From Trichuris trichiura (taxonomy: Eukaryota; Nematoda; Enoplea; Trichinellida; Trichuridae): DNA of 64,000 bases. Within the stretch, counting starts at the first letter, position 1; each line of letters begins with the position of its first letter. Below are positions 44,511 through 56,642 of the stretch, one piece after another. The notes beneath the pieces were generated by a model that was not told the DNA's origin, ran no database searches, and saw only the letters and a list, made by a program, of their open reading frames with translations. The position numbers and the translations under genes are program-made. Where the stretch lies: assembly GCA_037903355.1 (NCBI GenBank), contig JBAJFE010000014.1:3472001-3536000 (forward strand). Direction: 5' to 3'.

Positions 44511-47500
44511 ATGAAGATGCTAAACCTTTCTACTTTTGTTCTGATCATAGTTTCCCTTGCCAATGCGGCTTACTATGAGCAAAGATATGAAGAACTGGAA
44601 AGAAAATTTCGTCTGGATTCTAACAGTAATAGCCAAATGACTTGGTCGGTAAGTTAGCAGCAAAACTTAATTGATCAAAGGTCTATAAACATTTAAAAAT
44701 TGACAGCTTACCAAAAATCCGTACTTTAAAAACAAATCCAAGGCTGAAATACAAAGATTGCTTGGCTTTATTCCATCAGATGCTAACAAAATCGAGGAAG
44801 ACTGGTCTGAAGAAGGTGATAATCATGATAGCAGAGTAACTGTGTCGAAGAAGGCATTGCCAGAAGAATATGATGTTAGAAAGCGCTATCCATACTGCAA
44901 ATACATTGGCTTCATTAAGGATCAAGCTAACTGTGGTTCCTGTTGGGTAAGTAAATTTTTCCTGCACCAAGCTTGTGGAAGCTACGCGAATCCTGTGGCC
45001 GCTTGCTCTTTCTTGTAGAGCACATGTAAACGGTTTCTTAGTGTCTGTATTATTTATTTTTACAGAGTAACCAGCACAAGCAAGTTTAATAAAATGGAGC
45101 ATAAAATTACCACTACTACAGCAATCTGGTCTGTGCTTTTCGATAAAGGATATATAGCATTAAATCCTGGCAGTAAAATAAAATTTTCTGTGAAAATTCA
45201 CTGAGAATGCCTAAAGAAAATTAGAAAAGAAAGGTAAAGATGAAGCTTACGAGGTTGTCATAAAATGTGATGGAACAGTTCTGTTGCAAAGGTACTGCTT
45301 CGCAGAAGACGCAGCAAGAAACTTTTGAAATCTCTGGAAAATAAGCACCTGTGCTTCGTTATTTTGTTAATAAGTGCTCATCTATTCTATAGTATTGTTT
45401 TGTTTAACTGTAGACATTGATGGCCAACAAAGAGGGATAAAGCAAGAACGACAGCGCTCTATTATTAACATTTTAGATCAATGCTTGTTAAGGTCAGGCT
45501 CACTATACTCCTCTGACCTGAACATTATCCCCTGCCCAATAAAATAATTCGATCCCTTCTCTCGCGACCTTTTCCATGGCGTTACGCTTGCTCAGCTTTA
45601 CTGCCTGACTCCTCAATCAAGAAACTTGCTAGTTTACCTCTGTTTCAGCGAGGAGTGAAAACCCCCTCTTAAAAATTTTTGTTTCATACAGCCGTGTAAA
45701 AGGTGAACCGCGTCAAGTACTCACTAATGCTGTGAAGGCTCTGTGTCTGGAAAAGCAACAATACATGGTTTATTCTCGTGTAACGCAATACGTCTGCCCC
45801 TGGAAAACTTCATATTATACACTGCACGTAAAGTGTAGGAAAACTGGGATTCTGGTGACAGGCCCTGCAAAGTTTATTAAGATGGGAGAGAAAATTGTAA
45901 ATAAATAAGTAGAACAGAATGCTGCCGAATATGGAGCATTTAATTGTTTATTACGTGGTGTAATAAATATCATCTCGTATTGAAACAAAACTGGCATGTC
46001 GTAACCACAATCTTAATCTTTTCGTTCTTCTGCCCTCAGCTTTGAGTGAACGCCTTTCAACAATATCTGATGCTGACTGTATGTAGCAATCCTTTTAAGG
46101 AATCTGCAGATGCTTAAATTAAAAATCCAAGTTCTGCTCTTTTGCAAGTGCTCCTTTTTCGCACAGCCGCTGTTCGTACGGCAACTTACTCGCTCAGACT
46201 GTTCGTGCAGCTATCCAACCGTTTTGTGTTTTAATCATTGTCTTTCAGTCGTTGTAACCGTTGGTCTAAAGTGATGTTCCCAAACCTGTTGCACTATAGC
46301 CCCTTACGTCTTCATCGGTTTATCGTCTGGTATTAGTATGTTGGTATGTATGTTGTCGACGATTGAGACAGGATAGAGTGAATCTCGGAAGCTTCATTGC
46401 AATATTTTTGCTAGCTTTTGGGCATAACAAACGTTTTGCCTTCTTTAACTATAAAATCAGGAAGTCTTACGCGTCCGTTACAAGAAACCCCATGTTCGTT
46501 GTGATAGGCATGTTAAATATATGCCAAAAAGTTTCTAATAACTGAAAAAAAATTACAGTGGAAGATCACGTCTTCCTTTATTATTTTTAACATAGCAATC
46601 TATTTACCCAACGTGAGGGATCTACTGATGAAAGAAAACTGATTTGTTTCAACTGAGATTATTGCTTGTGCCCATTATTCTTAGGTCGCTTCGGTGCACT
46701 GTTTGTAACCAATTCCTTTTCTTAGTTAACAAACAGTAACTGCACCTAATCTACGTTCAGTTAAGTATGGCAGTGGAAAAACGAAAAGAAACTTTTCCAC
46801 TGCGTTCATAACAGAGGATGAAGCTATGCTATTGCTTTCCGCAAACAGATACAGGCAAAAAAGTCAACGCCTGGTCTTGAACGTTGGCTTCAACTTTCCA
46901 ATGTTTTTCAGTTCTGTTAGGTAGCTGCTCTAGTTCCTACTCTGCCTACTACTCAAAGTAGAACGAGCGTACGACCCAGGCTTGAATTTTCATGGTTAAA
47001 ATATCATTGAATCGTTTTATGAAGGTGGTATAAAGCATTTCTGAGTAATGGCAACACTGCAGTATCACCGTCAGCGACTCCTGCGTCTTCCTTCAGTGTA
47101 GCAAGGAGTGGGAACTGACAGGAGACTGCCTGTCGAATTTTGCTTAAAAATGATTGTCAGAAACAAAGGTGGACATACTAGCTTTCTTGTATAGTAAGTT
47201 TAGGTTTGATGCAAATTCATCATGTTAAACTAAGGAATAATTTCGTTAGATACTCTATCCTTTTGGATGTCTTCAAACCGTTCTGCAAAATACAGCAGGT
47301 AATGCCGTTCTCTAATTATTCCAAGACTGCATCAATACAGCTGTAAAAGCTACTTAACTAAGTACCCTTTGACAGCCATCAAAGTTTAGTAACAAACGTT
47401 TGCAATCACCGCCGTTCTCTTCCCTGAGCTAATTGAATAATCTGTCATTCAACAATTTACTCCTATTTTTGTTCATCGCTGCAGTGAGCAGTTCAAGCAA

Positions 47501-50500
47501 TCTTGAGACGTTTTGCAGCTAAGTGCTGCAGACGAATCAATAAGTGAGCTGCTTACAGGCTCGGAACAAAATTCTTCAAGTATGCTTTAAGTCCACGATG
47601 GCTTCTTAACTTCATTGTCTCTCCGTCAGTTACTAAAGCCAGTATGCTCGTCAGGGGAATATTTTTTTGTCTGAAAATATTTTTTGCAGCGTCGAATAGC
47701 GGCTCTCTTTCAATGTTCGTTAAAAATGTTTTGGCAAATTTCATTATTATTCTGTATAGAGGTAGCCGATTTTATTAGTGTGAAAAAATATGCGCTGAGT
47801 TTTTGGGGCTAGACCATGTCCTGTTCTCAGAATGGCATGTCATGATTAGAAGGACTTACTGGCATGAAAATGTCACGTAAAACTAATTACAGCAAACCGC
47901 ATGTAGTGAGAAAACATTTGGCTGAAGAAGTGATGTAAATCATGCGTGCATAATAAAATTGACTCCAATAAAACTTTGCTGGACCAGTTATTAAACTCAT
48001 GTGGGCTCTATGATCCCACGGCGGTGCCGGAAGTGCCAGGCGGCTAGTTCATAGCGTAATCTGTCACTCTGCAGCGTCATAACAGATTATTAGCTGCACA
48101 ACGGGAGGGACATTGTCGGCAGGTTTAGTGAACACGTGCTGAGTTGTTGGCCGACCAGCACAATGGAGCATCAGGGACACATTCAGTGACTCGGTTATCG
48201 GTGTAACGGATTTGCGCCGAAGAATTCTGCTAAACTGCATTGTAGTAGGCTCACGCAGTGACCCGGTTATCGATGTAACGGATTAGCGACGAAATATTTC
48301 GCTACAGTGCAATGTAATAGCGTCTGTTTGTGTCACTGATGCGTTTAGTGACCTGTAGCAATCAGCGAAGGTGATGGAATTTAGCACCTGCGCATGCATT
48401 GAAGGTACGGGAAACACAATGGGGCGTGCAGGTGTTCAAGCTGAGACCTCGTCTAGCAATTCGAGAAAAACATCGGAGGTCAACTGTCGTAGGTCAACCG
48501 AGCTTCGGCGTGCCTTGGTAGACAGGGTAAATCTCATTTTGCGTTAAGTCTGTCCCGCGATCTAGTGGCCACTTCTCTTCGACAAGTAAAGGCAGCGTAA
48601 ATGTGGCACGAAGAAGGCGCAATATTCGTAGGGGCATCGACTGGCTGCAGGAGATAGTGCCAGACGAAAAGGCGGCTGTGCTTTCCCTGCGCGGCAAGGG
48701 ACTGCTGCACAGCCAGGGCTCCTTCGGTTGCACCCACCCTGACAGGACGAGCCGCCAGCGCCACAGCCGTTGTCACAGTCAACGGTATGTCGAGCGTTAA
48801 CGTTTACTTCCTCTGACGCCTTCTGCCTGATTAGGTACACCCCAGTGAACCCGTCGGATGCGCCTATAGCGAAATTGACGCGTCGCCTTCATCAGGCTGA
48901 GCGCCTGCGTTAGCAGTACGTATGCTTTTTCCCTTTTTGCGTTAGTCAATGCTCGCTTGTTCAGTGATCGCTAAATAACGTTACTTTGCGCTATGCTTCT
49001 TGTCGTTTGCGCCACGGTCAAAACTGCATAACCCAACAGCAGCAACGAACACGCGTTATGTTAAGGTTTAGGCTTAGGCTAGGGCAGAGCACGATGGCCG
49101 GCGTCGTTATAGCTCGCACTTGGAAACAATTGCCTGAACGGGCAACTGTTTCCAGGTGTGCAGCTTTCTTTCGCTAATACGCATCGCGCATGATCGCTAA
49201 ATAACGTTACTTTGCGCCATGCTTCTTGTCGTTTGCGCCACGGTCAAAACTGCATAACCCAAAAGCAGCCACGAACACGGGTTGTGCTTAGGTTTAGGCT
49301 TAGGCTAGGGCAGAGCACGATGGCCGGCTCAGTCATAGCTGGCACTTGGAAACAATTGCCGGAACAGGCGAAACTGCAATAACCCAAAAGTAGCCACGAA
49401 CACGGGTTGTGTTAAGGTTTAGGCTTAGGCTAGGGCAGAGCACGATGGCCGGCACAGTCATAGCTGGCACTTGGAAACAATTGCCAGAACGGGCAACTGT
49501 TCCCAGGTGTTCATCGGTCTTTTGCTAATACGCGTCGTTCGCATCAGTGCGCAGTGAACAATGGCTTAGGTTACCAATTGTTTGGGTGACGCAATAATCC
49601 CCACTTGACCTCCTTTGATGTTGCCGCCACCTACTTCCGGCGCCGCCGTGGGAACAAAGACCCCTCATGTGTTCTAAGTGCACATTTGTCCAGACAAAAC
49701 TGCACTTCCTAAGCATTATATTTTACTAGCATCTCAAATTTTGCTATATGCATCCTGCTAAACGTTAATCTTATTTATTGGAGCAACCACCTTTAGAGCG
49801 AGTACAGTGTTTCCGCGGGCAGAGAACAAACTGCAGTGAAAATAGTCTGTACTAAAGTGTGAATGTGCTAACTGTACTAACGCAACAAACTAGTGCGGGT
49901 CATGTGTCCGAGTGCGCCCTACATGTCAAAGCTATTCATTCGTTCACGAGAAACCAGTGCGCGAAATTAAGATATCAGTTTGACTTTTCAGTGAAAAAAA
50001 AGATTTGTAGATAGGAAAGCACAGATGCACTGCTCGATTACGCCAGTAATTTTACTTAGCGTGCTTCGCTCACCCAGCTTAGTAATAAACGGGACAAAGT
50101 ATTAATATTCATCTTAAACTTTTTTTCAGATTATTAAATTTTAGGCAGTTTCATCTGCGTCAGTAATGAGCGATCGTATTTGCATTGCATCTAATGGCAG
50201 TGAGCAAGTGTTACTTTCCGAAGAAGATATCCTGTCATGCTGTACTACATGCGGGAGCGGGTATCAGTATTATTTAATAACTGTCGAATTCATTTAAACA
50301 TCACTCACATAGCTGCGATGGTGGTAATCCAATAGAAGCTTTTAACTATTGGCGAAAGAAAGGAGTACCAACTGGAGGTCCCTATGGCTCAAAGCAGGGC
50401 TGCAAACCTTACTCAATTGCTCCTTGTGGTGATGCATGCAGCGGCTCGGCAGAAACGCCATCCTGCAAAGCGAAATGCATTCCACAATATAAAATACCGC

Positions 50501-52747
50501 TTCGGCTGGACAGGACACATGGTGTTCAACTTTGCAATCGTGTATTACCTGAACAAGAAATTTATTTAGGGTCCAAAGTTAAATTTTTGGGATCAGAAGG
50601 CACTGAAAGAATAATGCAAGACCTATATACTAACGGACCACTTGTTGCTGGATTTGTTGTTTACGAAGACTTTCTTTACTATGGAAAAGGTGAGCAATAA
50701 TTTTCAGATAACGCAGGAAAATCAATAGACCACGACGTTTCTCATTCAAAGTGGGCAGAATGGCCACGCATAAGATGAATTGAAAAACTCCTGCTAAAGA
50801 ACGTGCTAAACACATAGTGCGAAGCTTAACAAATTTTAGACACCGTCCATTCACTTGTTCATCAAGTGAAAGGGTACGCTGTTGCTTTCATATTCTGTGA
50901 AGAATACCGACCCCATAACTGTTCGTTGCTTTTTAATCCAACTGCACATGACAGCTCGACATGGAAAACTGCATTGTCAAATACTAATGAGCATGTTCAG
51001 AAAATACCTTTAGTGGTAATGACACCATTAGTGAAAAGCAAATTATCCGCACATCCATTTGTAACTATTAGAAGAACTGTTATGAAAGCATGGCCATATC
51101 CCTTTTATTTTACTATTCCCAGGATGGTCAAGTTAACATATTTTTGTCATATGTATATGGGCATCAACGCTTTTGCATTTTCTTTTTCCTTCACATCGGA
51201 CTAATATCTCAAGTATAAAACGCGCACCTTAGTCGAATGGCCACAGGTGTATATTGAAAATAGAGTGTTTCGTGATGGATCTGAACGATGCCATAGCTTT
51301 GTAAAACACGGCTGGTTAGCTGTTGTTTTAACCTGTCACAAATTCTGCCAATAACAGAGCTAGGAAGTTCTGAAAGGTTCAGGAAGACAAAATAAAACTT
51401 TTTGCTATCTTCAGACAGGAAACAACTAACCGTGTTTAACAAATGTACGTGACCATTGAAAGCGTAATTCTTTAAAACGGCTTGTAGAAACTTCATATTG
51501 ATTAGTACGGTTTTAAACCCAAGTATAAACAAATAAGTGAGTTTCGTGTAATACTGGCTATAGGCGTATCTGTAATTGTAAGGGAAAAGCTAGACGACCT
51601 TCTTATCAGCTGCTAATTAGGCACTGACCAAAACAAATGTTCAGGGCATATGAAGGCAATGAAACTGTTGTTTATTAAGGATTATTGCGATTAGTTTCAA
51701 TTGCCAAAACCTGACGTATGAACAAGGCCCATAATAATGAATTATCAAACAATAATAGTTCATAGTTACACAGTGCGTCGACATGCGTGCGTTTCGAGTA
51801 ACAATCATGAACAAGCCACTGCTAATTAAATGGGTAAGGGTCAAAGTCCCGTAAGTCGAAATCCCTACAGGTCGAAAGTGCAATGTAAAGTTCAGCCTTG
51901 CAGCAGCTGTGCATCAGCATCTTCTAGACAAGAAACGTATTTGACTAGAGGACCTGTTAGACTCATCTTGTTTTTTAGATCACTAACTTCGAACGAGACG
52001 AGTTTAACGAGACGAGTATAACTCAAACACATTCCTTATCTAGAAGAAGCCAAAGCACAACTGCCACAAGGCCAACCTTTAAGCGTATTTTCGACTTAAT
52101 CAGGATTTAGACCTATTGAAACTTCAGCTGCTATCGTGAATAAAAGAAGCCGGGCAAATACTCTTATCTCAAACTTTTAGCAACTTTGCTTTACAGCGGT
52201 TCTTGGGATGGAGGTGCAAAAAGGACAGAAGAATTTTGTCCTACTTTTATATCGCGCAGACCAAGTAAATACTGAAACTAGCTGTTGGAATTTAAAGATT
52301 TACCATGAAGTAACTTTCTTTGGCATTATATTTTCCCGAAAACATCCTTCTAGGAATGGCTTCTCTTTAATGACCAAAGCAGTCTTTTTGTCTTGTTTCA
52401 ACAACGAAAAAGAATGCAGAGTGTTCGAAATTTTTTATGAAAGGTGTTCCTAAAGCGTCATGTTTAGCTGCTCTTTTATTGCAGGTGTATATCAACATAA
52501 ATTTGGCAGTTCATTGGGAGGACATGCAGTCCGTATAATTGGTTGGGGAGTTGAGAAGGGAGTGGATTACTGGCTGGTTGCCAATTCATGGAATGAAACG
52601 TTCGGAGAAAAAGGTAAGCTCATTTCTTTTCTTGAAAGGCTCTTACAGCTTTTCATTGTTTCAGGACTTTTCCGAATTCGTCGGGGAAACAATGAATGCG
52701 GCTTCGAAGACTACATTGTTGCAAGCAAACCACGATTGCTCTCATGA
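44511..52747 (+). CDS. Cathepsin B-like cysteine protease (C1A)
   Basis: Six exons in phase: 44511-44648, 44707-44946, 50145-50260, 50313-50689, 52485-52613, 52665-52747; 360 residues. A signal peptide (MKMLNLSTFVLIIVSLANA) is followed by a propeptide and mature enzyme. The catalytic Cys is in NCGSCW, with the intron directly after the Trp codon; His in GGHAVRIIGWG; Asn in VANSWNETFGEKG. The cathepsin B CNGG/occluding-loop region reads CDGGNP ... PCGDACSGSAETPSCKAKC and lacks the His-His pair that gives mammalian cathepsin B its dipeptidyl-carboxypeptidase activity, so an endopeptidase is inferred. In parasitic nematodes such enzymes are secreted or gut digestive proteases. Intron 2 is about 5.2 kb and hosts a Merlin element; intron 4 hosts a foldback element. 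An upstream in-frame Met (44463) would bury the signal peptide, so 44511 is preferred. Confidence 0.92.
48183..48325. repeat. Two-copy tandem repeat, period about 74 bp
   Basis: CAGTGACTCGGTTATCGGTG... recurs as CAGTGACCCGGTTATCGATG... inside the second Merlin element. Confidence 0.75.
48600..48740 (+). pseudogene. Merlin transposase N-terminal remnant
   Basis: The frame contains DWLQEIVPDEKAAVLSLRGK followed by GLLHSQ, matching exon 1 of the 35-kb transposase (DEETAANFLREKGLLHS). The zinc-ribbon cysteines and the whole catalytic domain are absent. Confidence 0.6.
48966..49500. repeat. Tandem repeat, about 224-bp unit, 2.6 copies
   Basis: GATCGCTAAATAACGTTACT occurs at about 48967 and 49191. 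A third, internally shortened copy begins near 49370 (ACTGCAATAACCCAAAAG). Each unit contains GGTTTAGGCTTAGGCTAGGG. Confidence 0.85.
51831..52113. repeat. Foldback element, family copy 1 (cathepsin intron 4)
   Basis: Imperfect inverted repeat: the left arm has GTCAAAGTCCCGTAAGTCGA, the right arm ends TTCGACTTAATCAGGATTTA. The interior motif CATTCCTTATCTAGA and its inverse are shared with 60641-60938. No coding content. Confidence 0.65.
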
Positions 52748-52769
52748 TACGTGCACACATTGACTTTTA

Positions 52770-52775
52770 AATAAA
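52770..52775 (+). promoter_or_regulatory. Polyadenylation signal AATAAA for the cathepsin gene
   Basis: AATAAA 23 bp after the stop codon. Confidence 0.65.
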
Positions 52776-55441
52776 ATTTCTGCTTGCCTTCTCTATAGAA
52801 ATACTGATTTTGAAAAACTTTTCATTTAGACGAACTGAACGACAACATGCATCACACTGGGCTTTTTGGTATTAACAGGTGCCAGCGTTTTCATGGTACT
52901 ACGTTTTATTTCAATTCACTGGCTTTAGTTCAAAGACAAAAAACAAAATAGAAAAAGTGGGCCCCTTCCAGACATGTAGCAAAAGTTGACTTCCCCATTT
53001 CAAAAAATCTAATTCTCACATTGCGTGCTTGTAAGCGGCTTAATAGTTGGCTGTTTAGCAAGACCATTTGTTCTATGAATGTTATAACACCAAATTTGAA
53101 CTAAATTTATATGATTTCACATAAAAGAAATAAATTAGAATAATCAGGCTGGTGACTCGTGATTACAGAATACTGTGCTGACTCTTTATTCTTTCTTCTT
53201 TGTATGGTTGATTACCTCATCATGGAAAACGGAAGAATTCTAGGTAAGTAATGGCTAAGCCATCAGTACGTGCACTGCTCCGCGGGAATGTTCGCTTTCA
53301 AGAAGGCATGTCTTTGTATTTGTTTTTGCCAGCTGAAAGGAATATGCAGGACTCATTTTCATGAAGAAATGAGGAAAACGAAAAATAACCCAAAGATTGT
53401 TTCTTAAACATGTTGTATCAAGACGTTTTGCCTAAATGTGTTTTCATATAAACGAACTACGGCGTAAAAATGTTCACGCTTCAAGAAATACCGGGAAAAC
53501 TAATAACTGCTTTTATTTTTTTTTGGAAGTATGCTCAAAGATTAATCCTCTGTAACAAAAACTGATTTACGCTGTTAGTTACGGTTTTTCCTGTTGTTTC
53601 ATCAGCGTAAAATAAAAGTGAAAAGGTTCCGATCGTAAGCGAATGGATGAACATAATTGCAGGCAAGATGATTAGAAGTGACAAGGTATCGTTCGTTTGG
53701 GTGGTAGGCCCCTCTATCCAAAAGTTTAGAAAATCCCAGGATCTTTGGAATTTTTGGAAGGTTGCGCGTTCGATGTCAAGTATTATCAAAGTAACTTCTT
53801 TGGTTACACAGGACAAATGGAACAAACGAATGAACACTCATAAGCAGAACGATGTGGAGGTAGGAGAGACAGAGGGAGAGTGAGACGAGCGAGGTTAGCT
53901 AGAGGGTTTTAAATAGGGAGCTTCTAGACAGCTCCCAGACGTCGTTGCTACCACCGCCTCGGATTTACGATATTAAACGGGTCACAGAGTGGCCATCAAT
54001 GGACATCATCCATCATCGTTAATCTTGCCTTTGTTGGAGACCGACGTCCATTAACACCTCTGCTCTTTTCCTTGTGACAGGTATTTGGCGTAGCAACCCA
54101 ACAGGGATTGCAACAGATTCGCCATCAGAGAAAAGTACAAGTACTATGTTTCTCAAAGGATAGTACTTCAAGCTGTTGTCAATTGCTTATTGTGCCGCTA
54201 TACAGCAAAGAGCCCTAGAGTGGCTAAAACTTCGAAGCTTTCAAAGCGTATCTAATCTCACATGTCTGAGACCAAGTGGACACGGTCAACATGTAAGCGC
54301 TGTGGAGAAATCCTGTGCTCTGCTTATTATTTGGCATTCAAGCAAACGATGAGCGGCTTTCATCTACCTGCCTTTATGTACAAAGAATTGCACATCCCCA
54401 TAGCCCTTTTAAATACTTCATAGCACCCAGGCAACTTGGACTAAAGCATATTGCGCCTGAAATGCTATTTATCAGTGTAGAGAAATCAAAGAACTTTTCT
54501 GTCGAAAGTGGCTTCGTTTTAGTAGCGTTAATATTTATATTACGCATCTAACATATGGTCTCTTTAAAACACGACACCGTTGTTCAAGTTAGTGAAATGA
54601 GGACGAATGTTACCTAATGTAAACTGCTTTGACCTTACAAATTGCGTCACAGAGACTTCTTAATGTTGTACTCATTTTTCTTCATTATAGGTGCATAAAG
54701 TCCGGTTCAGAATTCCCTAACGAACTTTTCAAAATAAACTGTCTTCACGGAGCAATTCTCCACTTGTTGCCTAAGCAATTAGTTTCTTGATGTTCCTAGC
54801 ACTGTTTCCGTACATTCCAGGCAGATATATAGCAATGGCCAGTGCAATTGTGAACTAGTCCAAAAAATAGAATTTCTTAGACTGTTTCAGCTTGAAGGTT
54901 GATTATTGCGCTTTAGATCAGCATTAAAACTTTTACCACGCACCGTCTAGAATCCCAAACATATGATCTGACAATATTATGACAATGGCTGGACGAACAC
55001 ATTCTGTTCAGACTTCACTAAAGCCAGCTCGACGTTTTTCTTACATGCAACTTTAATTGAAAGTAATCACAAAAACAAAAAGAAGTGGGATATTCAGACG
55101 AAATAAATCCCGTCGTTGATGCGAGAAAACAAAGGCCTCAGTCAACCCATTTGCTTAAACGGCGAAAATACTACAATGTTCAGCAAACGCTTTGTCTACT
55201 TGGTAAAACTTATTCGATTCTTAATTACTTCATGCGTCCATGTAAAGTGAAAGCAGCATGCCTTCGAGCGCGTCTCGTCTCAGCCACAAGCCTTAAATAT
55301 TTCTAATTCTCCACAATCTCGTAAGAGCACAACTAATTTGTAAAGTTACTCGATAAGTTATGGGCGTCAAATGAATCGTCAGTTCACATTAAACCTTTTG
55401 AACATTATATGCACTTCAATTTATACAAGAGTTTTGTGATT
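52776..55441. other. Gap between the cathepsin and P450 genes
   Basis: No protein-like frames recognised. A GA-rich stretch (GGAGGTAGGAGAGACAGAGG, about 53.86 kb) is the only compositional oddity. Confidence 0.35.
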
Positions 55442-56548
55442 TCATGAATTCTGCTTATTTGATCTCGGAGAGAAGGCGTAAAATGCTGGTAAAGGCTTTA
55501 TGGTAAAGCCAACCGTTGGTTCCAGGAAATCAGATCCTCCATGAACCAAACCAGCTAGACGTACTTTGAACGCTCTCACAAGATTCGTAATCAATAAGAA
55601 AAGTTCGTCTCTTGCGATCTTTTCTCCAATGCATTTTCTTTTCCCAACAGAGAAAGCAGCTAACTTTTTAGTCAAATCATCGTTAAAGGAGCCGTCTTCC
55701 TGGATAAAGCGTTCAGGCATGAATTTTTCTGGTTCATCAAAATACTTGGGATCACGGTTTATTTTCCACAAATTTGCAACCACAATGCTGCCTTCAGGTA
55801 AGTCATAGTTTCGCAGTTTACAACTGCTCATTGCACTGTGTGGAATTCCTAAATAAATTATCTTACAGTATTGATTAGCAGCATTCTTCAAAGTTAAAGC
55901 TTGACATTTGTTTGACAGATTACAATGCACTTCTTTACATGAAAAAGAAAGTCAAAAGTACAGCAAAAGCTTGATTATTCAGATTCTCAGGGAAGCAAAA
56001 ATTTTAATCTGCGTTAAAACTTTAATGATACATAAACCTGTCCAAATAATCCGTGGCAATAATTAAGCAGACTTCTACACTCATAACAAAATCACAAATT
56101 TTCAGTTATCTTTGTATGCTTAAACGCTATTATCACTCTTACGGGTGATAGGTAACCTGTAAAAGCAGTTATTCTAAAAATACTGAACAATTTTTACGAC
56201 AAAAGTAGTAGCTCAATTAAAATAGTGCTTACCTAATGGAACAGACGAAGAGAAGCGAAAAAGTTCTTCCAGAAAGGCTTTAGTATAAGTCAAATGCTGC
56301 CTGTGTTCCAGTGTTATAACGCCGTCGAAATGGGGCATGCAACTAAGACTGTCTATTTCTTTCGAAATCTTCTCTTGTACCTCAGGAAAAACTGAAAGCA
56401 ATCGCAGCGCCCACAAGTAACTTTCCGCCGTAGTGAAAACTCCGGCTCCAAAAACATTTGTGGCTGAAAGTTTCAGACTTAACAAGTTCAGACCGAGTCG
56501 CTTTATGTCTTCTTGGTTGCAAACATCTCCTTCGACCTCTAATGCATC
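55442..56548 (-). CDS. Cytochrome P450, last two exons
   Basis: Exon 56233-56548 and terminal exon 55442-55848 join in phase (CCATTAG|GTAAGC to TTTATTTAG|GAATTCC). The first holds the I-helix oxygen-binding segment (FGAGVFTTAESYLWAL) and the K-helix ExxR (EELFRFSS). The second holds the PERF motif (FMPERF) and heme-binding loop FSVGKRKCIGEKIARDE with the Cys ligand. Only about 240 of the usual 490-500 residues are present. The N-terminal exons would have to lie to the right, beyond a Tigger transposon and an inverted copy of the penultimate exon, and none was found up to the window edge. It is either a gene split by a large intron or a truncated pseudogene. CYP2-like is a guess. Confidence 0.75.
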
Positions 56549-56595
56549 CTGGAAAAATTATTAGCAATCACAACAACAAAATATTGCGTTTTGGG

Positions 56596-56639
<44 letters not shown>

Positions 56640-56642
<3 letters not shown>

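Larger units (their letters stand above)
47996..49671 (+). mobile_element. Second Merlin-type element, deletion derivative, in cathepsin intron
   Basis: Terminal inverted repeats of about 50 bp: 47996-48047 (CATGTGGGCTCTATGATCCC onward) and 49622-49671 (inverse). The right end shares CCACTTGACCTCCTTTGATG with the Merlin element at 35 kb, and the left interior shares GAACACGTGC and CAACGGG blocks with its 5' end. Only an N-terminal transposase scrap remains (48.63-48.73 kb, LRGKGLLHSQ); the catalytic part is replaced by tandem repeats. It is non-autonomous. Confidence 0.7.
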
